DNA of 47,866 nucleotides from an uncultured bacterium (GCA_937981985.1 CALJNB010000011.1:1-47866); one strand, 5' to 3'. Numbered from the stretch's first letter, positions 35,770 to 46,930 are shown. Made by a program: numbers and translations. The notes: generated by a model not told the origin, from the letters alone.

Positions 35770-36648
35770 ATGGTGGACTCGAGTACCGATTCGACTGCGT
35801 CGCAGTCCACTCGGGAAAAAGGGTTATGCATCTGTCCCACTCCTATTGGTAATCTGAACGATATAAGTCAACGTCAGCTTGAAGCTCTGCGCTTCGCTGA
35901 TGTTATTTTATGTGAGGATACTCGGACGACAGGAAAGCTTCTTGAGCTTCTGGGGGTCAAGCGAGTGGATGGAATTCCGGCCCTTTGTAGCTATCACGAA
36001 CATAACGAGGCCAGTCGATTACCTCAAATCATGGCGTTCTTAAAACAAGATAAGTCTGTGGTACTCGTTTCGGACGCAGGAACCCCAACGATTTCAGATC
36101 CCGGTTTCCGCGTCGTCTCCGAGGCGCGTAAAAATAACTTTCCAGTCTTTGCCCTCCCGGGGGCAGTTGCAGCGATGGTGGCACTTTCGGCATCGGGTTT
36201 ACCCACGGATCGAATTTTATTCGAAGGTTTTTTGCCCAATAAAAGCGGAGAGAGAAAAAAGCGTTTAGAGAGCGCGAGAGATACCGGGGCGACGGTTGTT
36301 TTATACGAATCTCCAAAACGCCTGAGAACGGTTTTAGGCGAAATTAAGGAGCTTTTTGGTGACACGCCGGTCGTCGTCGGACGAGAACTCACAAAGAAAT
36401 TTGAGAGTTTTTATTCGGGAACGGTAGATGAGATACTCGCCGAATTACCGGACCCTTTGAAGGGTGAATGTGTGGTTGTTATTTCCTGTGTTACTGCACA
36501 GGTAGACCATTTGGAGGCAAAAAGACTTGTCTTACGAATGGCCAATGCCGGGATTGAGCCTAAAACGATTCGTTCAATCGTTCGCGATCATTATGGTGTG
36601 TCTAAGAAAGAAATATTTGGTTGGTTGGAAGACCGCAAACAATCTTAG
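35770..36648 (+). CDS. rsmI: 16S rRNA (cytidine-1402-2'-O)-methyltransferase RsmI
   Basis: A 292-aa SAM-dependent enzyme of the tetrapyrrole-methylase fold that 2'-O-methylates C1402 in the ribosomal decoding centre. Motifs: CPTPIGNLNDIS near residue 23, ILCEDTRTTGKLLELLG near 47, VLVSDAGTPTISDPGFRV near 97 and FALPGAVAAMVALSASGLPT near 131. The length is typical. The first dozen residues are Ser/Thr-rich and not part of the domain. The ATG follows the TAA of the giant gene with no gap, and no ribosome-binding site is visible, so translation is probably coupled to it. That a housekeeping gene follows a motility-type gene in this way looks incidental. Confidence 0.95.
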   Translation: MVDSSTDSTASQSTREKGLCICPTPIGNLNDISQRQLEALRFADVILCEDTRTTGKLLELLGVKRVDGIPALCSYHEHNEASRLPQIMAFLKQDKSVVLVSDAGTPTISDPGFRVVSEARKNNFPVFALPGAVAAMVALSASGLPTDRILFEGFLPNKSGERKKRLESARDTGATVVLYESPKRLRTVLGEIKELFGDTPVVVGRELTKKFESFYSGTVDEILAELPDPLKGECVVVISCVTAQVDHLEAKRLVLRMANAGIEPKTIRSIVRDHYGVSKKEIFGWLEDRKQS

Positions 36649-36733
36649 ATCGAGGCTTTCACTACGCTGGTTCAAGTAAGTCTCGACTTCGTGATTCGCC
36701 CTTGGTATTGACCGCAGAGTGATGAGGCCGCCA

Positions 36734-37294
36734 ATGCGAAAAATGATTCTTACAATTCTATTCTTAGTTTTACTTGGCTCTTGCAACGCCGAGCCTAATC
36801 GGCTTCAAGATTCTGAGGTCGACGCGCTGTTGAAGGACGCGCCGCGGGTGATAGTCAACGATGGCAAGATTCGGTTAGACGGCATTGAAGAGTTTTATTT
36901 AGGGCAATCTTTTGAAGAGGCCTCTAAGTTTTTGCAAAAGCGTTGTGTGAAGCCGCTCGAGCTCGCGCCGGACTGGAAACGGGCAAATACATTTTTTTTG
37001 GGATGTCTTCTCCCTGATGATGCTAAATTATTGTCCTTTCGTATCGGATTTCACCCACAACTCGATAAGCAGGTGTTTACACTAGAGGTAAAGCGCGCAA
37101 ATCTTGGTCTAAATGTTATTCGTGCGCAGTTTTATAAACGTTTGGGAAAGCCGTTTGAAGATATCCCAAAAGCGGGCGTTCTGAGGATGCGATCGACCGA
37201 TTATAATCTATTTGCGTCTTGGGATAGTGGTCTTGACGGACCGATGCATCTTATTGTGGGTGTGAACCCAGAAAAGATTAAGAACCGTCAATAG
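36734..37294 (+). CDS. Small lipoprotein of unknown function
   Basis: About 186 aa with signal peptide MRKMILTILFLVLLGSC, whose LGSC is a clear lipobox. The mature protein contains two Cys (RCVKPLEL and LGCLLPDD) and a mixed alpha/beta composition; FYLGQSFEEASKFLQKRC suggests a small globular domain. I recognise no family. GAGG six bases upstream favours ATG 36734 over the earlier in-frame GTG 36719 and ATG 36722. Lies 85 bases after rsmI and before the kinase. Confidence 0.7.
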   Translation: MRKMILTILFLVLLGSCNAEPNRLQDSEVDALLKDAPRVIVNDGKIRLDGIEEFYLGQSFEEASKFLQKRCVKPLELAPDWKRANTFFLGCLLPDDAKLLSFRIGFHPQLDKQVFTLEVKRANLGLNVIRAQFYKRLGKPFEDIPKAGVLRMRSTDYNLFASWDSGLDGPMHLIVGVNPEKIKNRQ

Positions 37295-37355
37295 CGGTTG
37301 CCCTATCGCTTGCGGTCCGTCATATTGTATTTAGGAATTTTTACAATGAGACTGC

Positions 37356-38489
37356 GTGAATCACGAAGAACTACACGGAGGGGTTATACTGGTAAATCGG
37401 TTCCAGATTACCCTTCGCTTAGCGTCCGGTGGTTACGGTAATATTTGGCAGGCCAAAGATCTCGACGAGAATCGTTTTGTTGCGATCAAGATCTTGAAGC
37501 AGGATGCCGGAAATAATGATCCTCACGCGCTGGTGAGAATGCGGCAGGAGGCAGAAATGTTGTCCGAGATTCCGCATCCTAATATCGTTAAAATATTTGG
37601 ATATTTCTCTAGTCCATATGGGGAGTTCATAGCCATGGAGCTACTGCGCGGTTTCTCTTTGGATCAACTGATCGAGGCAAAGGGAATAGCGACTGACGAT
37701 CAAGCGATTCGTCTGGTGAGTCAGATGTTGAGTGTTTTTTCAGCCTGTCATGCCAAAGGAGTTATTCATCGCGATCTCAAACCAGACAATATTATACTAG
37801 TTGAAAACGAAAATGGTACCCGAGACGCTAAACTCGTCGATTTTGGCATAGCCAAGGCAACCGATATTCTTACGAATAATGACGATGGTGTTACCTTAGT
37901 CCAAACTCTCCAAGGTGGGTTTATGGGGACACCACGATATGCCGCACCTGAGTTAGTCGTTGGCGATCCTTTTGGCCCTAACATTGATTTATATTCTTTC
38001 GGATTAGTTGTTGCTGAGTGGTTGACTGGACGGAAGAGAATGAATGCAAAATCCCACGGAGACGTCATGTCTCAGGTGCTTAATCCGAATCCGATTAGTG
38101 TTTTAGATTGTCCGCCTCGATGGAGAGAGTGGTTGAGTTTGATGATCGCACGAGATCCGAAACTTCGTTTTCAAACTGCACAAGAAGCGGAGGATGCATT
38201 TCGAGAACGCGTACTCACTTTTCATTTACCGGCCGACTTTGTTGAGCCTGCTTTCCAGCATGATATTTCGCAAGAAGTTCAGAACTTTACGTACGACCTC
38301 CAACTTGATTCGGGGGTATTAAACACGCAACCTCGAAAAGTAAGACGCGTAACCGATGTGCCTAAAGATTTACCTCCTATTGAAGAGTTTTTCGGGAAAG
38401 ATAAACCCAAGTGGGATATGAGGTTGGTCATCATGGGCGTGGTCATGTTGGTCTTATTGATTTTTATAGCGGCGATGATCATTCTATGA
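37356..38489 (+). CDS. Eukaryote-type Ser/Thr protein kinase with C-terminal membrane anchor
   Basis: 377 aa. The kinase domain covers about residues 14-285: Gly loop ASGGYGNIWQA (23-33), Lys45 in FVAIKILK, catalytic HRDLKPDN (138-145), DFG (162-164), and activation segment GTPRYAAPE (191-199). All catalytic residues are present. A linker follows, then one membrane segment near 356-377 (LVIMGVVMLVLLIFIAAMIIL), so it is tail-anchored with the kinase in the cytoplasm. No extracellular sensor domain follows the membrane segment. Start GTG 37356 is uncertain; a strong GGAGG (37377-37381) inside the frame precedes no normal start codon. Its stop overlaps the next ATG (ATGA), coupling it to the ATP-grasp ligase. 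Confidence 0.9.
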   Translation: MNHEELHGGVILVNRFQITLRLASGGYGNIWQAKDLDENRFVAIKILKQDAGNNDPHALVRMRQEAEMLSEIPHPNIVKIFGYFSSPYGEFIAMELLRGFSLDQLIEAKGIATDDQAIRLVSQMLSVFSACHAKGVIHRDLKPDNIILVENENGTRDAKLVDFGIAKATDILTNNDDGVTLVQTLQGGFMGTPRYAAPELVVGDPFGPNIDLYSFGLVVAEWLTGRKRMNAKSHGDVMSQVLNPNPISVLDCPPRWREWLSLMIARDPKLRFQTAQEAEDAFRERVLTFHLPADFVEPAFQHDISQEVQNFTYDLQLDSGVLNTQPRKVRRVTDVPKDLPPIEEFFGKDKPKWDMRLVIMGVVMLVLLIFIAAMIIL

Positions 38490-39361
38490 AGATTGGTATT
38501 ATTTCGCGCGGACATGCTTTGTACAGTACGCGTCGTATCGCTGAAGCTGGGCGTCGAAGAAATCATGTGGTTCGAATTTTAGACCCCCATCGGATGGTCA
38601 TTGGGGTAGAAGACGACGGCGTTGTCAGTTATCATGATGGGTTAAGACTTCAGGGATTTGATGTGATCATACCCAGGATCGGTGTCTCAACGACTGAGTA
38701 TGGCCTTGCGATTCTTCGACAGTTTGAACTCAATAACAGCGCGGTAGTAAACTCATCTACTTCAATCAGAAATAGTCGCGACAAGTTTCATGCGATTCAA
38801 TTAATGGCAGCAGCAGGAGTGGGAGTTCCAAAGACACTCTATACTCAAAATGGTATGGCGGTTCGTGGAATGGCCGAACGTCTTGGCGGGACTCCCGTCG
38901 TTCTGAAGTTCAATCAAGGCACTCAGGGCACAGGCGTTATCATTTGCGATTCTGAACCCGCGCTACAATCTACGGCCCAGGCACTCTGGAGTTTAGATCA
39001 AAACTTTACGCTGCAAGAGTTTATCAAGGAGAGTGAGGGCGAAGATATTCGGATGATCGTTATTGGAGGTGAGGTTGTGGGCTCGATGCGGCGAACGGCA
39101 GCGGCGGGCGATTTTCGATCGAACCTTCATCGTGGCGGAACTTCGGAGTTATTTGAACCGCCTCAAGAATACATCGACATGGCACTAAAGGCGGTAGCGA
39201 CTTTAGGTCTTGATATCGCTGGCGTTGATATTTTGGAGAGCGATCGTGGTCCTCTCATTCTTGAGGTGAATTCGTCGCCAGGTTTGAATGGGATCGAGAC
39301 GACTACGCGAAAAGACTTAGCTGAAAAGCTGATTATTTTTGCCGAGGGTCTAGTTTCCTGA
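38486..39361 (+). CDS. rimK: RimK-type ATP-grasp ligase (ribosomal S6 glutamate ligase family)
   Basis: 291 aa. The N-terminal domain begins KIGIISRGHALYSTRRIAEA, typical of RimK. The ATP-grasp core has VVLKFNQGTQGTGV (about 138-151), LQEFIKESEGEDIRM, and the Mg-binding end LILEVNSSPGLNGIE (about 257-271). RimK adds glutamate residues to the C-terminus of ribosomal protein S6 in E. coli; relatives modify other proteins or small molecules, so the substrate here is unproven. The ATG at 38486 overlaps the kinase stop by four bases; the frame is open further upstream but that would intrude deep into the kinase gene. The tight coupling to a Ser/Thr kinase suggests shared control of a post-translational step. 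Confidence 0.88.
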   Translation: MKIGIISRGHALYSTRRIAEAGRRRNHVVRILDPHRMVIGVEDDGVVSYHDGLRLQGFDVIIPRIGVSTTEYGLAILRQFELNNSAVVNSSTSIRNSRDKFHAIQLMAAAGVGVPKTLYTQNGMAVRGMAERLGGTPVVLKFNQGTQGTGVIICDSEPALQSTAQALWSLDQNFTLQEFIKESEGEDIRMIVIGGEVVGSMRRTAAAGDFRSNLHRGGTSELFEPPQEYIDMALKAVATLGLDIAGVDILESDRGPLILEVNSSPGLNGIETTTRKDLAEKLIIFAEGLVS

Positions 39362-39419
39362 CCTGGAATTAAGCCTTTCAATAGGTTAGTTAAAATCGAC
39401 TAAATACATGGAGGAATCT

Positions 39420-40568
39420 ATGTTGAATAATAATTATTTTATTTTGTTGGTTTGTGGCTCGTTTATATTGATGGCCTCATGTGGCTCCAATTCCAAAACT
39501 CATACCAAATTGGATAAAGCCGAAGTTGCGGTAAAAGACGTTCAGGATAGCAAGGACATTGAGTCTAAAAAAGACCGGTCCCCCGGGGTCTTTAAAAATA
39601 CGGAAGAAAATATGGCTTATGCAGCTATCGACCGCGTGGCGCTCTTTGAGGGGGGCGAGGTTGGCGCGCAAGAATTTAACGACGAGGTTAAAAAGATTGC
39701 TCCAATGCTTAGAGATGTGCCACCTGCAAAATTGAAGATAATTAAAACTCGGGTTATCGATGGTCTGGTTGCAAAACGAATCGTTGAGATCCTGGTCGAG
39801 CCCACCATTAAGAACGTGAAAGAAGAAGATATGGCGATAGAGTTCCAACGTTTCCGTGATCAAGTGAGCCAAAGTCATGGTGGTGTTGAAGCATTTTATG
39901 AACGAGAAAAACTTACAGAAAGAGATATCAAAGAAGACATGAGGAAGGGACTCGCACTCAAAGCTTTGCTTGCCAAAGATTACGATATTATCGCTAGCCC
40001 TAAAGAAATCGAAGCGTTTTACATTAAAAATAAAGCACGCTACGACAAGCAGGACGAAGTGAAAGCAAGCCACATCCTCTTCAAAGCTTCCTCAGACGAT
40101 GAAGCTCAACTTAGCGAAGCAAAGAAGAAGGCGACCGAGGTTTACAAGTTTGCCCTAAAACGCGGAGCCGATTTTGGAGAACTCGCGAAAAAGTATTCTG
40201 AGGGACCTTCGGGACCAAATGGCGGCGATTTAGGATTCTTCGCAAAAGATTGGATGGTCACCGAGTTTGGAGAGGCCGCTTTTTCTACTAAAAAGGGCGG
40301 CATCACTGAACCGGTAAAAACAAGCTTCGGGTATCACATCATTAAAGTATTCGATAAAAAGAAGGGCGGTCTAATCCCTTTATCCGAGGTTTCGGACCAT
40401 ATTGCCCATCTGGTAGAAATGAAAAAAATGAAAGAAGCCACGAGCATGCTCTTACGACAAGAAAGAGAAAGACGGAAGGTGGAGTTACTTCATGAAAATG
40501 TGATCGATAATCCGGACTTTTCAACACCCGCGACGGAAGCTGAATCTCAGAAACAAAGGCATCGTTAG
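39420..40568 (+). CDS. Parvulin-type peptidyl-prolyl isomerase lipoprotein (first copy)
   Basis: 382 aa. The signal peptide ends MASC (lipobox). A charged linker and a SurA-N-like helical region (EFNDEVKKIAPM onward) precede a rotamase/PpiC domain at about 213-308: VKASHILFKAS, ADFGELAKKYSEGPSG, GGDLGFF and TSFGYHIIKV. Such lipoproteins act as foldases or chaperones for exported proteins, like PrsA or SurA. Start at 39420 because GGAGGA lies just upstream; the in-frame ATG at 39408 is before that site. A close paralogue with the same layout lies 255 bases downstream. The C-terminal tail is short and has no metal-binding His cluster. Confidence 0.9.
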   Translation: MLNNNYFILLVCGSFILMASCGSNSKTHTKLDKAEVAVKDVQDSKDIESKKDRSPGVFKNTEENMAYAAIDRVALFEGGEVGAQEFNDEVKKIAPMLRDVPPAKLKIIKTRVIDGLVAKRIVEILVEPTIKNVKEEDMAIEFQRFRDQVSQSHGGVEAFYEREKLTERDIKEDMRKGLALKALLAKDYDIIASPKEIEAFYIKNKARYDKQDEVKASHILFKASSDDEAQLSEAKKKATEVYKFALKRGADFGELAKKYSEGPSGPNGGDLGFFAKDWMVTEFGEAAFSTKKGGITEPVKTSFGYHIIKVFDKKKGGLIPLSEVSDHIAHLVEMKKMKEATSMLLRQERERRKVELLHENVIDNPDFSTPATEAESQKQRHR

Positions 40569-40823
40569 GAAGACGCTTATAGACCTTTGACTACCAGCGG
40601 GGAGTCCCTATGTCCCTAGTTGTACGACACGCATTTCCAAGATTCTCGCAGGAATATTATAGCTAAGCCCTCATTTGCCTGACTTGGGGTTTAGTCGGGT
40701 CTTGATTCAACTAAATTGCAAAATATTCCCGAAATATCATGACTTGACGGAGTGGCCTACAAACCTGTATCTGTTCCCTCTTTACCGAATTCTGAATTTG
40801 AATTCATATTGAACAGGAACCCA

Positions 40824-42101
40824 ATGTCGAAAAAAAATATCTTAAGCATTTTTCTTTGTGTTGCACTTGGTGCGACCATTTCTTGTGATCCGAAAGCCAA
40901 GGTTGATCCTAAAGCTGACGCGCCTACAACCACAGCAAAAGTCGAGAAGAAAGACGACGCTGCAGCCGTTAAAAAAGCTGAGCCTGCTAAGCCTGCAGAA
41001 AGCGCTGCTGCCCTTATGCCTTATACTGCAACCGGTCCAGTTGCTAAAGTAGGCGGTAAAGAAATTACAGCCGCAGAATTCAATGAAGAAGTGAAAAAGA
41101 TTGCTCCGATGGCTGCACGTATTCCTGCTCCTAAAGTGGCGATGATGAAAGCGCAAATTATCGACAACCTTGTGAGTAAAAAGATTGTTGAAACTGCAGT
41201 TGCGCCGACGATGAAAGATGTCAAAGACGAAGATCTCGCTAAAGAGTTCAAACGTTTCACAGACCAAATGAGCAAAAACCCAGGTGGAGTAGAGGCATTC
41301 TACAAAAGAGCTAAACTCACTGAAAAAGATATCAAAGATGATATGAAGAAAGGCCTTGCGCTCAAAGCGATGCTCGCCAAAGATTATGACATCAAGGTAG
41401 CTCCTAAAGACATCAAAGAATTTTATAATACAAACAAAGCGCGTTTCGATAAGAAAGCCGAAGTTCAGGCAAGCCACATTCTTTTTAAAGCCTCAGGCGA
41501 AGACAAGAAGGCGCTCGCTGAAGCGAAGAAGAAAGCAAACGATGTGTACAAGTTAGCTAAAAAACCAGGTGCTGATTTTGCAGCACTTGCAAAAGAAAAG
41601 TCTGAGGGACCAAGTGCACCTAAAGGTGGTGATCTTGGATTCTTTACGAAGGAACGCATGGTTCCAGAATTCTCGAAAGCAGCATTTGCAACTAAAAAAG
41701 GTGGAATTACTAAACCTGTTAAAACCAGCTTCGGTTACCACGTCATCAAGGTCGTTGATAAAAAGAAAGGGGGGCTTACTCCGCTTTCTGAAGTATCTGA
41801 CATGATCTCACAGCAACTTGAAATGACGAAAATGAAAGAGGTGATGGCGAAGTACTTGACCAAAGCAAAAGCCGATCAGAAAGTTGAAACGATTATGACC
41901 AACGTGGTAGACAACCCAGACTTCAAATCAATGCCACAAGAAATGCCTGGAATGCCTGGAATGCCACCAGGGGTTAATGTTGGTAAGAGCGCCAAAATGC
42001 CAAAGTTGGATGCTCCTAAATTAAAAATGCCAAAAGGTGGCAAAGCAGCACCTGCTGGTGACCATGGTCACGGTGGCGACCACGCGGGTCATAACCACTA
42101 A
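40824..42101 (+). CDS. Parvulin-type peptidyl-prolyl isomerase lipoprotein with His-rich tail (second copy)
   Basis: About 425 aa. Signal peptide with lipobox TISC, then an Ala/Lys/Pro linker, a SurA-N-like region and a PpiC domain at about 213-311 (VQASHILFKAS, GGDLGFF, TSFGYHVIKV). The core is plainly homologous to the first copy with the same domain positions, so this is a tandem duplication. It differs by a C-terminal extension: Met/Pro/Gly repeats, Lys-rich stretch and a terminal His/Gly/Asp cluster (GDHGHGGDHAGHNH), a likely divalent-metal-binding tail. The frame is open to 40752, but AGGA and a proper signal peptide support ATG 40824. A terminator follows at 42180. Confidence 0.9.
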   Translation: MSKKNILSIFLCVALGATISCDPKAKVDPKADAPTTTAKVEKKDDAAAVKKAEPAKPAESAAALMPYTATGPVAKVGGKEITAAEFNEEVKKIAPMAARIPAPKVAMMKAQIIDNLVSKKIVETAVAPTMKDVKDEDLAKEFKRFTDQMSKNPGGVEAFYKRAKLTEKDIKDDMKKGLALKAMLAKDYDIKVAPKDIKEFYNTNKARFDKKAEVQASHILFKASGEDKKALAEAKKKANDVYKLAKKPGADFAALAKEKSEGPSAPKGGDLGFFTKERMVPEFSKAAFATKKGGITKPVKTSFGYHVIKVVDKKKGGLTPLSEVSDMISQQLEMTKMKEVMAKYLTKAKADQKVETIMTNVVDNPDFKSMPQEMPGMPGMPPGVNVGKSAKMPKLDAPKLKMPKGGKAAPAGDHGHGGDHAGHNH

Positions 42102-42179
42102 GGTTAGGATTTCATGAGGTCTTCATTTTCCTTGAATGACCTTACCCCCTCCCAATAACAAACACGTTCTTTACTAAAT

Positions 42180-42200
42180 CAGCGGAAGCTGTTTTTTTTT
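42180..42200 (+). terminator. Terminator after the second parvulin gene
   Basis: CAGC-GGAA-GCTG (42180-42191) with a GNRA loop is followed by nine T (42192-42200). The stem is only four base pairs plus A-T flanks, but the long T-run makes termination plausible. Confidence 0.7.
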
Positions 42201-42334
42201 GCGTTTGGGTTCATAAATTTTGATGCGATTCGAAAGTTTTGAGAATAGTTGTAATATCGCAATTTTGGGGTTGATAACCCTGATTCAGGTTCCTATATTC
42301 ACGAACGTTGATTTAATAAAAATAGGAACGAACG

Positions 42335-43363
42335 ATGACAACAGAACAGAACCCGATTGGCCTTCGCGGCATCGCATTCACCGAATTCTCAGGAACGCCG
42401 GCGCATGAGCTCGATACCCTTTTCAGAACTTTTGGTTTTTCACGAGTTCATAAACATAACCATTTGGAAATCGATCATTGGTCGCAGAACGACATTCACT
42501 TTTTGTTGAGTCAAACTGAGGAAGGTTTCGCAGCTGAATTCAGAAAAGTTCACGGTCCATCAATCTGTGCAATGGGCTGGTTTGTTGACAATGCTGAGGA
42601 AGCGAAAAGAATTGCGGTTGAACGCGGTGCTAGGCCTGCTGAAGATATTAAGGCAAGTTTTGATCTCCCAGCTGTTTATGGGATTGGAGATTCACTCATT
42701 TATTTCGTTGATGATACGACTCCGATATTCACCGATGAGTTTTCAGCCCACCCCGATCCGGTTTCCTTGGCTCCAAAAGGATTTCTGGTAATCGACCATA
42801 TGACGAATAACGTTCATAAAGGCGCGATGGAAAAGTGGTCAAACTTTTACAAAGATATTTTTGGATTCACTGATTTACGTTCTTTTGATATCGATGGGGC
42901 GAAAACTGGACTCCTTTCCTACGCCCTCAAATCACCGGATGGAAGTTTCTGTATTCCAATTAACGAAGCAAAAGATGATAAGTCTCAAATCGCTGAATAT
43001 CTTCGAGATTACGACGGTGAAGGCATTCAACATATCGCCTTTTTAACCGAAGATTTGGTTGCGTCTATGGATCATATGAAAGGCGAGAAAGTTGAGTTTT
43101 TGGATATCGACGACGAGTACTACGAAAATGTTTATGACCGTGTTCCCAACGTGACAGAAGATCGCGCAGCGATTAAAGATCATCAGATTTTGGTTGATGG
43201 TGATGATGATGGGTATTTGCTTCAGATCTTCACACGCAACGTCGTAGGTCCGATTTTCATCGAACTTATCCAGAGAAAGAATAATTACTCTTTTGGTGAA
43301 GGAAACTTCGGTGCGCTTTTCCGTTCAATAGAACGCGATCAAGAACGTCGCGGTGTTCTCTAA
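42335..43363 (+). CDS. hppD: 4-hydroxyphenylpyruvate dioxygenase
   Basis: 342 aa, normal for bacterial HPPD. It converts 4-hydroxyphenylpyruvate to homogentisate with O2 and Fe(II) in tyrosine catabolism. The two vicinal-oxygen-chelate halves are visible. Iron ligands are His155 (LVIDHMTNNV), His233 (GIQHIAFLTED) and Glu310 (PIFIELIQR). The C-terminal segment GEGNFGALFRSIERDQERRG matches the closing helix of the family. ATG preceded by AGGAAC. Homogentisate dioxygenase and fumarylacetoacetase are not adjacent, so the pathway is dispersed. Converges with the isocitrate dehydrogenase gene over a shared terminator. Confidence 0.95.
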   Translation: MTTEQNPIGLRGIAFTEFSGTPAHELDTLFRTFGFSRVHKHNHLEIDHWSQNDIHFLLSQTEEGFAAEFRKVHGPSICAMGWFVDNAEEAKRIAVERGARPAEDIKASFDLPAVYGIGDSLIYFVDDTTPIFTDEFSAHPDPVSLAPKGFLVIDHMTNNVHKGAMEKWSNFYKDIFGFTDLRSFDIDGAKTGLLSYALKSPDGSFCIPINEAKDDKSQIAEYLRDYDGEGIQHIAFLTEDLVASMDHMKGEKVEFLDIDDEYYENVYDRVPNVTEDRAAIKDHQILVDGDDDGYLLQIFTRNVVGPIFIELIQRKNNYSFGEGNFGALFRSIERDQERRGVL

Positions 43364-43380
43364 ACGTAGAATTTAGACCA

Positions 43381-43413
43381 AAAAAAAAGAGGTGCCCATC
43401 GGCACCTTTTTTT
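43381..43413. terminator. Bidirectional terminator between hppD and icd
   Basis: A-run (43381-43388), stem AGGTGCC (43390-43396), loop CATC, stem GGCACCT (43401-43407), T-run to 43413. The 7-bp perfect GC-rich stem with A-run on one side and T-run on the other serves both convergent genes. Confidence 0.95.
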
Positions 43414-43444
43414 GTGGTTTGACTGACGTGAAATCCTCTTACTA

Positions 43445-45769
<2,325 letters not shown>

Positions 45770-45819
45770 TTATCGGATTCATTTGGGCAGTTTGTAGGAC
45801 TGAGATACCCGGAGTAAAG

Positions 45820-46053
45820 ATGCTAGAACCGCATAGTAATGAAACCCAAACCCGATGGGATAATGGAGATTTTAAGGTTATGGTGATGTCGCCAACGATG
45901 TCCGCACCCATAGGTTTTTGCGAGGGGACCTCACAAGATGAATCTGAGATTTTAGAGACCGCCGAAACGGAGGGGGTCGAAGTTATCATCGAGAAAAAAG
46001 CGCTGAAGACCGGACGAGAGATTTGGACGGTACGCGCGGTTTGCGAGATCTAG
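45820..46053 (+). CDS. Small hypothetical protein (77 aa)
   Basis: A short acidic protein with no signal peptide or membrane segment and two Cys (34, 75). Composition is alpha/beta-like: KVMVMSPTMSAPIGFCEG, then an acidic helix and VEVIIEKKAL with GREIWTVRAVCEI. A GGAG site seven bases before ATG and a normal codon pattern support a real gene. No family recognised. It lies next to two decayed genes, so it may be a remnant or an orphan. Confidence 0.5.
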   Translation: MLEPHSNETQTRWDNGDFKVMVMSPTMSAPIGFCEGTSQDESEILETAETEGVEVIIEKKALKTGREIWTVRAVCEI

Positions 46054-46062
46054 GGACCCTCC

Positions 46063-46690
46063 CTAGGTTATTTGGTTAGCATATTCGCCCAACCGGTCTC
46101 CAAGAATATTATAGACTCTACGAAAATGTACACCTCGTCTAACGTCTCGGTGCATGATTAACCACATCGGCAACGCTGGGAGGTTTAAATCTTGGAGCAC
46201 CGGAACGAGTTGTTCACACCGGCCAGCGATTTCTTTTTGAAGTCCGGCCACACCGCCCGCCTGATATACAAAATTTTAATTGGGCCATTAGCGAATCAGA
46301 TCGGAATTTAAAAACGTCTGAAGTTAATCGTGGGTCAACAACCTTCATTAAATTTGCGTGAGGTCCTTTGGCGTCAAACCCTATCAGATGGTGTTCTAAT
46401 AATTTTTCAATCTCGGGCTGACCACGTCGTTTGATATAGGATTGACTCGCGTATAGTCCTATCGGCAATAAGGCGATGCGTTTTGCTAATAGATCGAGAT
46501 GTTTGGGTTGAAACATACGAATCGCGATATCGGCCTCTTCACGTAGAAGGTTGGACGGTCGATTGTCAAATACGAGTTCGACCTCAATATTTGGATATTC
46601 TAGTCGAATTTCAATAACATCGGAGCGAGAACCTTAACACCCAGTATCTCTGTTGCCGCTATACGGACCCGTCCTTTCACCTCGGTTCTG
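46063..46690 (-). pseudogene. LysR-family regulator remnant with two frameshifts
   Basis: On the minus strand three frame segments together form the effector-binding domain of a LysR regulator. The first gives GRVRIAATEILGVKVLAPML (to about 46603). After a one-base shift comes LEYPNIEVELVFDNRPSN and ADIAIRMFQPKHLDLLAKR, through FRSDSLMAQLKFC. After another shift near 46260 comes AGGVAGLQKEIAGRCEQLVP, ending at a stop at 46063. The N-terminal winged-helix DNA-binding domain is absent: upstream of the linker the sequence turns into a fragment on the other strand. It cannot encode a functional regulator. Domain recognition is firm; the exact frameshift bases are approximate. Confidence 0.85.
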
Positions 46691-46699
46691 GATCCCAAC

Positions 46700-46930
46700 G
46701 CCGATCGTTTAAAATTATCGAATACCGATGAAAGAATTGTGGGTAACCAGGTCGCGATCGATGGACGAATCGGATACAGAATCGAACTCCCTAAAGATTT
46801 TTTTCTTTCGCCTTGGATAAGCGTCGGCGCACTTATCGGTGGGGAAGATGTGTCTATAGGCGGTCGAGCGTACAAATCCACTCAACTATCCATCTTCCCG
46901 ACTATACATATTGGGTATCGCTTTAAATAA
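46700..46930 (+). pseudogene. C-terminal fragment of an outer-membrane beta-barrel protein
   Basis: An open frame runs to the stop at 46928-46930 with alternating hydrophobic residues: GRIGYRIELPKDFFLSPWIS, VGALIGGEDVSIGGRAYKST, and ends SIFPTIHIGYRFK. The pattern of amphipathic strands with a terminal aromatic (YRF-K) is that of the last strands of a porin-like or OmpA-type barrel. The first in-frame start is only at 46739 (GTG, no ribosome-binding site) and no signal peptide is present, so this is a truncated gene. It abuts the LysR remnant head to head. Confidence 0.55.

Noticed and set aside
37345-37440. ATG at 37345 with an upstream AGGA as the start of the kinase or a leader peptide
   Set aside because: It is out of frame with the kinase and gives an Arg-rich short frame with no support; GTG 37356 is in frame.
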